Made by a program: the position numbers and the translations under genes. Shown here in pieces: positions 32,704 to 38,399 of a stretch of 38,399 bases of DNA. The notes below the pieces were generated by a model. That model did no database searches, was not told the DNA's origin, and was given only the letters and a program-made list of their open reading frames with translations. The stretch lies in contig CALUJL010000018.1 in NCBI GenBank assembly GCA_944320955.1, positions 1-38,399 of the forward strand. Reading direction: 5' to 3'. Every line of letters begins with the position of its first letter. Position 1 is the stretch's first letter. The stretch comes from an uncultured Bacteroidaceae bacterium. GTDB lineage: Bacteria > Bacteroidota > Bacteroidia > Bacteroidales > Bacteroidaceae.

Positions 32704-33354
32704 TTACTTGCCGTAGTTCTTATATTGTTTCCCGAAGCGGTACTGCCGGTAGTTGCGGTTGTAGGGCTTCTGCTTGCGCTGGCCGGGCACGTAGGGCAAC
32801 GTGGCATTCTTGAAATTGTCGGGCAGGCGCATGTCGCGCTCCAGGATGGTGATGGCCCCGTCGGTAAACTCCCGTATGTCGGCAAAGATCTTGCGGTCCT
32901 CCACGCTGTCCTTGTTCCAGTTCAGATAGTCGCGCTTCATGGTGCAGGCTATCAGGTAGAGGTACGAAGCCTTCTGCGGCCCGTCGGGCATGGAGGCCAC
33001 GCGGTCGAGCAGGCTCTGCACGTAGCGGCCGTAGTGGCGGCAGTGCACGTGTTTCGACGGATAAGGCAACGGTTCGGGGCGCACGCTGAGTTCCTCCTTG
33101 CGGACCACCTCGCAGGGGCAGTCCACATCGAGGCGGAATCCGGACATGATGATCAGGTGGTCCCAGAGTTTATGGTTCTGTTCCGAGGCATCGCGCAGCT
33201 GGGGAAACATGGTGCCCATGATGCGGATGATGGTCCGCGCGCAACGGTTGCGCTCTTCGCGGTCGGCGAGCGTCAGGGCATAGTCCACCATATTCTGGAT
33301 GCTCCGCCCGTATTCGGGCAAAGGCAGGGGAGCCTGCTGGGTATTGTAGTGCAT
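32704..33354 (-). CDS. DUF4290 family protein
   Basis: A 216-residue protein of the Bacteroidota-specific DUF4290 family, function unknown. The body (about 1-190) is helical with conserved-looking EYGRSIQNMVDYAL and NHKLWDHLIIMSGF stretches. The last 20 or so residues are basic and Tyr/Arg/Asn-rich, possibly RNA- or membrane-binding. There is no signal peptide. Its place directly before murA and rimM is typical for Bacteroidales and suggests a link to envelope or ribosome maturation, without direct evidence. Confidence 0.88.
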   Translation of the reverse strand: MHYNTQQAPLPLPEYGRSIQNMVDYALTLADREERNRCARTIIRIMGTMFPQLRDASEQNHKLWDHLIIMSGFRLDVDCPCEVVRKEELSVRPEPLPYPSKHVHCRHYGRYVQSLLDRVASMPDGPQKASYLYLIACTMKRDYLNWNKDSVEDRKIFADIREFTDGAITILERDMRLPDNFKNATLPYVPGQRKQKPYNRNYRQYRFGKQYKNYGK

Positions 33355-33432
33355 GTATCAAATAAAATATGTAAGCCGGCCCGGAGCCGGACAAAGGTTT
33401 TCAGTTTCGTCCTCGAAGCGGGGGAAAGGGAC

Positions 33433-34140
33433 TCAGCGGGTCTCCTTCAGCATGTCGCGCGACTTGCCGGCCACGAAGTCCTTCAGGTAATAAGGCTCGA
33501 AGTAGGCCGTGTCGGCAAATTCCCCCCTCAAGTACGCCCGCTCGGCCAGCGGGGCCATGTGGCGGGCAAGGGGGAGAATGCCGTCGACGAAGCGCGCATT
33601 GGAATGAGTGAGCACTGCCTTGCACTTCTCCGCCCCCGTGCCGAAGAAATAGACCGGCCCCTTCTCCAGGAAGGGCAGGAACAGTTCGGGCGTCACCACC
33701 TGTGCCTGCACCGGCAGGTGCTCGGCAAGCGCACGGTCGTAGAGGGCAAAGTAGACCTCCATGCGGCGCGCGTCGATCATGGGGCAGAGCAGGGCATCGT
33801 CGGGCAACTCCTCTTCCTGATAGAGCAGCACGGGAGTGGCCATCACCTTCAGCGTAGGCACGCCGATCAGGGGCACTCCCAAGCCGTAAGCCACGCCCTT
33901 GGCCATCGAGACGCCGATGCGCAGTCCCGTATAAGAGCCCGGGCCGCTGCTGACCGCCACGGCATCCACCGGGATGGCATGGCTGTCGGCAAAACTGAGA
34001 GCCTGGTCTACGAACGAGCCCAGCAGGACATTGTGGTTAGGCCCCTGCGTGTCCTCGTCGGCATAGATGACTTGCGTGTCCTCGCAGAGGGCCACGGAAC
34101 AAGCCGCCGTGGAAGTATCGATAAGCAATATACAAGACAT
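33433..34140 (-). CDS. tsaB: tRNA t6A synthesis protein TsaB
   Basis: A 235-residue ASKHA-fold protein, started at ATG 34140 (MSCILLIDTST). A longer in-frame start at 34344 adds an unrelated hydrophobic segment and is rejected. Motifs are LLIDTSTAACSVAL at the N-terminus, NHNVLLGSFVDQAL and SSGPGSYTGLRIGVSMAKG. TsaB scaffolds TsaD and TsaE in making t6A37. It is first in the leftward operon tsaB-DUF4290-murA-rimM-ABC. A TATCTTTG box on the minus strand (34243-34236) is about 95 bp upstream. Confidence 0.93.
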   Translation of the reverse strand: MSCILLIDTSTAACSVALCEDTQVIYADEDTQGPNHNVLLGSFVDQALSFADSHAIPVDAVAVSSGPGSYTGLRIGVSMAKGVAYGLGVPLIGVPTLKVMATPVLLYQEEELPDDALLCPMIDARRMEVYFALYDRALAEHLPVQAQVVTPELFLPFLEKGPVYFFGTGAEKCKAVLTHSNARFVDGILPLARHMAPLAERAYLRGEFADTAYFEPYYLKDFVAGKSRDMLKETR

Positions 34141-34443
34141 GTGCGTAAATGCGCGGATAAAATCGGTAAAAAAGGCCGGGGAGCATACGCCGAACAAGGC
34201 TTCTCCGAAGCCGCTCCCCCGCACCAAAGACGGCGCAAAGATAGTCAATCCCGCCCAAACAAGCGAGCAAAACGGGGAGAAATGCACGGCGGAGGAGGGG
34301 AAATGCCATGCCCAAGAAACATCAGACAGAAAAATCCCCCTCACGCGGCATTGCGCGCAAAGGGGAAAAACAAGCAGCCTCGGGAAAAGAGGATTTCTTA
34401 CAAGAAATATCGAAAAGGCTCTATTCAGAAGCCATATACCCCA
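34141..34443. other. Spacer between C10 protease gene and tsaB
   Basis: About 300 bp without a supported gene. It holds the probable tsaB -7 box (minus, 34243-34236) and a small hairpin ATTTCTT/AAGAAAT (34393-34408), which may weakly end the protease transcript. GC falls across this stretch, marking the edge of the accessory region. Confidence 0.4.
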
Positions 34444-37182
34444 TTACTCTTCCTTTATCACAGTGAAGCGTTTCTTACCCTGCCTCACTACATATACTCC
34501 GGGAGGCAATGCCGAGATATCCGGCTTCACTCCTTTTTGGCGTGACACACAGATTCCGGACAGGGAATAGATCTCGATATCATGGGGCACAGCACCATCC
34601 CCGATCTCTTCAAGAGCTACCAGAGATGGATCCGGCAATACGGTAATAGGACATTTGTCGCTGATAATGGAATCCCCCATCAGAACATACAAACAATATT
34701 CACCCGGCAAGGACGGGACAGGCATCCACGCCTCTCCGAACCAGCATGATTGCGTAGTCTCCGGATAACACATCCCTAAACCACTCTCTACCGAACTCAA
34801 GACTTCACCCAAGGAATCTGCCGCACTAATCGCAAAAGCAGGATTACCCCAAAACGCTTTCGATCCCAAATTAGACACCGTTATAACTGACGGCAAACGG
34901 AACATCCTACCCGCATACATAACAGAATCCACCGACATATTACTTACAACCTTAAGATTGCTTGTAGTCCATACATAATCCCCTATCGTAATCTCCAGTC
35001 CGTTGAGATTCAACGGAAAAACAGGGACTAAACCATCTTCCGAGTCATAATACAGCCGGACAAAATAGCGGGTTCCATCGGGGACATCCGGCAACGTGCC
35101 CTCAAAATTTGCACGGCAACTTTCCCCTCCTTCGATAAACAAGTTGACAGAAAGCGTATGCAACACCTCTGTGCTGTCATCCACAGAGGAGAAGAGAGCA
35201 TACAACTTTCCTGAATAAGCCCCCGACTCACAATGCAAAACCGTAGTCAAGCGAAGGCGATCTGTCTGAACACAACCGTCATACTCCAAAGTCAACGGCT
35301 CATCCAAACGGAATACCAGCGGCACAGCTTCGATGCGAACCGGATAACGCCCGCCGATTACGGAATCCCCCAGCATAAACACCAATTCGTAATCGCCGGG
35401 CTCCGACGGAGACTGCAAAGAAAACTCGATTTCTTGTTCCAAACCACCTGGGATATCAACCAACCGTTTAGCCGTTGAGACAAACTCCGAAGAGCCAGCT
35501 TGCGACAAAGCTATATTGATAGCCCCAAAATATTCCATTCCACCTACATTCCGCAATTTGGCTTGGATTGCAAGAGCATCCGATCCAAAATGGAGACAAG
35601 AATAAACTGAATCCGCAATGCTTTCGATCCGGATATTCGGCTCTGTCCTCCAAGGCCTCGAGAAAATGACAGTATCCCCTTCCACTTCTGCGATCAGATG
35701 ATCATAAGACGCAAGCATCGTGACAGGCATATCATACCATACTCCAGCGCTATCCCTATAAGCCGGATAGACCCTATATTCGCCCTCCGCTGTCGGGAAA
35801 TCGTCCAACATCAGAGTAAACAGAGTGCGCCCGACACCGGTACTATACGCATACGTATCCGACGAAGCAATATATAAAGATTCACTGTCCCTGTCTACCA
35901 CTTTTATACCCAATGTTGCTTCACATTCTACATTGTTTTTCCACATAAATGGCCCCGTGAAATCAACCTGCGAACCGAATTTGACAGTATCTTCAGACAC
36001 ATCGAAGTGCTCCGGACAAACCAACCTTGGGATAACATAAGAACCGGCATCCTCAACCTCAGGATACAGGTCAAGAATCATTTCCTGCTTGTAATTATAC
36101 CCCGAAGATCCACCGCCAATGCCTTGGCTGTACGGGTCCAGGGCCGTAATCAGGAAATACCCGTCACTCATTCCTCCCCAGCCCCAGTTTACATGGAAAT
36201 ACCCGTTCCGGTAACCATCGAGCACAAAAGCGTGCCCTGCAGCATAAGGCCCGGGATCTCCGGCATAATAGACAGGGTTGCCGGCTGCCAGACTTTCATA
36301 GATAAGCCGCTTCCAATCCGAGATACCGTATACCATCCGCAAGCCGGTAGCACCCGGGCTCTCATCACGACTCAAATACCAGCAATTCTTGCTATACCCA
36401 AAAAAAGAGATGAGATTTGAGGGGTATATATATCCCCCACTACCGCCCGTGCCATAGAGCATATTACAAGCAACTCCCACGTCATACATCAAACGGGCTA
36501 CCGCATCTTTCGACCGCTGCGGACTGGTTTCGTCATAGGCATCCGCCATCGCGTCCCAGTCATACACGCTTTGGCTGAAATCTGCCGACAAACGTATTCC
36601 GTCCCTCCACTCATACGAATGGGAGCCTCTTCCCCGCTCCGGCCATTTGTGGTAGTACATGATCTGCGCCAAAGCAGTGGCCACACAACCCGTGAAACAC
36701 CGTTGCCCATTATACGTGGGGCAGAAAGAGTTATACGGGTCATCCTGGTTCCACCGGGAAGTCAACAGCGGCTCTATAGGCTCGTAGACGACATCCTTCT
36801 GCATCACCGCAGGAGCATCAGGAGCCACACTGTCCGCCCAAGCCAGTTCCCGCTCATATTCCCCAAGCAACCAACGCATCGCGTCGGGCACGGAATCCGG
36901 CACGAAATGCCCGGCATCCGAATAGCCCAACACCTCGTCGGCCGCGCGCCTGTCGCCTGCCACGACGACAAATCCGTCTTCTTCCCCACGGTTAAAGACA
37001 TAATACGCTCTTGAAGCATACGCCATGCTGACTGGGAGCGATGCTTTCTTCTTCACACCGGAAGAGGAGACCCCGCCAAAAAACTCGCAGGCTATGGCAT
37101 ACGCCTGCCGGGACGTTATCTCGTCTGCCCATAGATAAGGAGCACAAAGAAGCAGACACAGAAAATAACAGGTCCTTTTCAT
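34444..37182 (-). CDS. C10 (streptopain-like) secreted cysteine protease
   Basis: A 912-residue secreted protease, started at ATG 37182 (MKRTCYFLCLLLCAPYLWA signal peptide) rather than 18 bp upstream. A Spi-type pro-domain (about 20-125) precedes the papain-like C10 domain. The nucleophile is C166 in FTGCVATALAQIMYYHKWP and the His is H317 in GHAFVLDGY, with the NWGWGG motif after it. The rest is beta-rich repeats with Ig-like appearance (about 400-840). The C-terminus (IEIYSLSGICVS ... LPPGVYVVRQGKKRFTVIKEE, in two blocks) resembles a type IX secretion sorting domain. It is less GC-rich than the core genes, suggesting horizontal gain. The likely role is extracellular proteolysis of host or dietary protein. 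Confidence 0.9.
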   Translation of the reverse strand: MKRTCYFLCLLLCAPYLWADEITSRQAYAIACEFFGGVSSSGVKKKASLPVSMAYASRAYYVFNRGEEDGFVVVAGDRRAADEVLGYSDAGHFVPDSVPDAMRWLLGEYERELAWADSVAPDAPAVMQKDVVYEPIEPLLTSRWNQDDPYNSFCPTYNGQRCFTGCVATALAQIMYYHKWPERGRGSHSYEWRDGIRLSADFSQSVYDWDAMADAYDETSPQRSKDAVARLMYDVGVACNMLYGTGGSGGYIYPSNLISFFGYSKNCWYLSRDESPGATGLRMVYGISDWKRLIYESLAAGNPVYYAGDPGPYAAGHAFVLDGYRNGYFHVNWGWGGMSDGYFLITALDPYSQGIGGGSSGYNYKQEMILDLYPEVEDAGSYVIPRLVCPEHFDVSEDTVKFGSQVDFTGPFMWKNNVECEATLGIKVVDRDSESLYIASSDTYAYSTGVGRTLFTLMLDDFPTAEGEYRVYPAYRDSAGVWYDMPVTMLASYDHLIAEVEGDTVIFSRPWRTEPNIRIESIADSVYSCLHFGSDALAIQAKLRNVGGMEYFGAINIALSQAGSSEFVSTAKRLVDIPGGLEQEIEFSLQSPSEPGDYELVFMLGDSVIGGRYPVRIEAVPLVFRLDEPLTLEYDGCVQTDRLRLTTVLHCESGAYSGKLYALFSSVDDSTEVLHTLSVNLFIEGGESCRANFEGTLPDVPDGTRYFVRLYYDSEDGLVPVFPLNLNGLEITIGDYVWTTSNLKVVSNMSVDSVMYAGRMFRLPSVITVSNLGSKAFWGNPAFAISAADSLGEVLSSVESGLGMCYPETTQSCWFGEAWMPVPSLPGEYCLYVLMGDSIISDKCPITVLPDPSLVALEEIGDGAVPHDIEIYSLSGICVSRQKGVKPDISALPPGVYVVRQGKKRFTVIKEE

Positions 37183-37729
37183 TATCAATAAGATTATCAA
37201 TTCTACATACGTATTTACAACCGATTGTTACTCAATATCTTGTATGTAATAAATCAGAAATATGGCCTTAATCTTTAATGGTACATTCTGAAGGGCGAAT
37301 ATTTAACGCTTTTATTAATTCTTAACTCTCTTGGAACTTCAATATAGGCTGTTCTTTCACATTCCAGTGCTATCTGCGCTCTATGTTCCACATTAATTGG
37401 GGCTCATTATACAAGCCTTCGCAAATATAGTATATTTATAGAATTTAGTGTGGTTTTCTGAAGTAATCTTACCAAAATACTAATGAGCAATCTTGAAATA
37501 AGCAGACACCAAACCTACATCGCAAAGTGTTTATATTTTGTGCATACATACACTTTTTTTGAATTATACAAGAAAATCCACGAAAAGGCATTACCTTTGT
37601 GACTGAAAAAGCAACTGCGCTAATGACCTGAAGAATAAGAATAAATAACATACGAAACTCCTTCGCTGTCTTATAGGCTTTGGTCTGCCTCGCAGGGATA
37701 GTGATGGAGTTTTACTTTTATATACGACC
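37183..37729. other. AT-rich spacer between C10 protease and hsdM
   Basis: This stretch has no supported gene. It includes a TATATTTG box on the minus strand (37431-37424), possibly for the protease, which would leave a leader of about 240 nt, and TACCTTTG on the plus strand (37592-37599) for hsdM. Short ORFs here have no start context or recognisable product. Confidence 0.4.
37592..37599 (+). promoter_or_regulatory. -7 box of hsdM
   Basis: TACCTTTG matches TAnnTTTG exactly, 130 bp before the hsdM start. The nearest upstream TTTG (37558-37561) is 30 nt away, so the -33 part is not consensus. Confidence 0.4.
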
Positions 37730-38399
37730 ATGGCAAAAAAGGCAAAAACAAAAGATGTAGCAAAGAAGACCATCGAGCAAACTTTGTGGGATTCAGCAAA
37801 CGAATTACGCGGCAACCTTGATGCTGCCGAATACAAAAGTGTAGTGCTCGGACTTGTATTCTTAAAATACATCAACGACTGCTTCAAAGTTAAGCACGAT
37901 GAACTTGTAGCAGAGGGTGCCGGCTTTGAGGAAGACCCTGATGAATATATCGGTGACAACATCTTTTTTGTTCCTACAGATGCCCGTTGGGATAAAATCG
38001 TCAAGGCTTCGCTTACTGCTGAAATAGGAGTTGTCATTGATACAGCAATGGAAGCGTTGGAGCAGGAGAACAGGCAGCTTAAAAGCATTCTCCCGAAAAA
38101 CTATGCCCGTCCAGAACTCGACAAACGCCGCTTGGGCAATGTAATTGATATTTTTGAAAACAACCTGCATTTCACAGGAACAGAAGCCCGTGATGTGCTC
38201 GGGCGTGTATATGAATACTTCCTTGGAGAGTTCGCTCGTGAAGAAGGTAAGAAAGGCGGTGAGTTCTACACTCCATCATGTGTTGTCCGCACCATTGTTG
38301 AGGTTATCCAACCCTACAAAGGAAAAATCTTTGACCCGGCTTGTGGTTCGGGAGGTATGTTTGTACAGAGTAGTAAGTTTATCGAACGTCACCGAGGTA
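37730..38399 (+). CDS. hsdM: Type I restriction-modification methyltransferase HsdM (partial)
   Basis: This is the first 223 codons of an HsdM-type N6-adenine methyltransferase; the gene runs off the window. After a lysine-rich start (MAKKAKTKDVAKKT) come the N-terminal helical domain (TLWDSANELRGNLDAAEYKSV split with VLGLVFLKYINDCF) and the AdoMet domain start: GEFYTPSCVVRTIVEVI (about 177) and motif I FDPACGSGGMF (about 200-210). HsdS and HsdR should follow to the right. The sequence is AT-richer than the core and reads like a defence-locus start. Confidence 0.93.
   Translation, partial: MAKKAKTKDVAKKTIEQTLWDSANELRGNLDAAEYKSVVLGLVFLKYINDCFKVKHDELVAEGAGFEEDPDEYIGDNIFFVPTDARWDKIVKASLTAEIGVVIDTAMEALEQENRQLKSILPKNYARPELDKRRLGNVIDIFENNLHFTGTEARDVLGRVYEYFLGEFAREEGKKGGEFYTPSCVVRTIVEVIQPYKGKIFDPACGSGGMFVQSSKFIERHRG

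Noticed and set aside
33433-34344. A longer TsaB starting at 34344 with a hydrophobic N-terminus
   Set aside because: TsaB is cytosolic and begins with LLIDTST-like sequence. The extension crosses the predicted promoter.

Overview
The window reads as a Bacteroidales (Bacteroidota) chromosome. Several independent signs point there: promoters of the TTTG-N19/20-TAnnTTTG type, a Bacteroides-style tyrosine recombinase, the order tsaB - DUF4290 - murA - rimM, a gldH lipoprotein gene, an N-acyl-citrulline deacylase of the Bacteroides arginine route, and a C10 protease with a type IX-like C-terminal tail. The core part (about 13.9-34.3 kb) is clearly GC-rich. The two flanks are AT-richer and accessory. 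I cannot name the genus.

Region 1 (1 to about 13.75 kb) is an integrative mobilizable element. It has a tyrosine integrase at the left, then cargo: a DUF1016/PDDEXK nuclease-like gene, a MarR/DUF169 divergent pair, a decayed second copy of the integrase 3' end plus DUF1016, and an ABC-F ATPase of the antibiotic-resistance type. A leftward mobilization/replication module follows (small unknown gene, HTH protein, RepA-like ATPase, primase, oriT-like hairpins, MobC, MOBP relaxase, coiled-coil membrane protein). The element stops close to the 3' end of an intact tRNA-Leu(CAA). Four copies of an inverted motif (GTTTAGTCCG ... ACTAAAC) lie only inside this element.

Region 2 (13.84-34.14 kb) is housekeeping. 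Rightward: manC and queA. Leftward operon: metF - holB - ricT-like - gldH - crcB. Rightward: a GT2 glycosyltransferase that converges on a leftward acyl-CoA ligase; then argE', a FemAB/GNAT-like gene, a RidA-fold gene and fused ccsBA. Leftward operon: tsaB - DUF4290 - murA - rimM - ABC ATPase. MurA carries Asp in place of the fosfomycin-target Cys. Five short arrays of a degenerate 22-bp repeat, all in the same orientation, sit in this region: three in intergenic DNA just upstream of genes, one over the start of gldH, and one in frame inside ccsBA.

Region 3 (34.3-38.4 kb) drops in GC again. It holds a secreted C10 (streptopain-like) cysteine protease and, running off the right edge, the start of a type I restriction-modification methyltransferase (hsdM).

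The most interesting points are: (1) the ABC-F leader, where the 5' end of the predicted mRNA is perfectly complementary over 12 nt to the bases directly before the start codon, with an AUG-UAA start-stop ORF next to it; (2) the oriented 22-bp repeat family that has entered coding sequence; (3) the four inverted motifs in the mobile element; (4) one perfect palindrome holding the -7 boxes of two divergent promoters.
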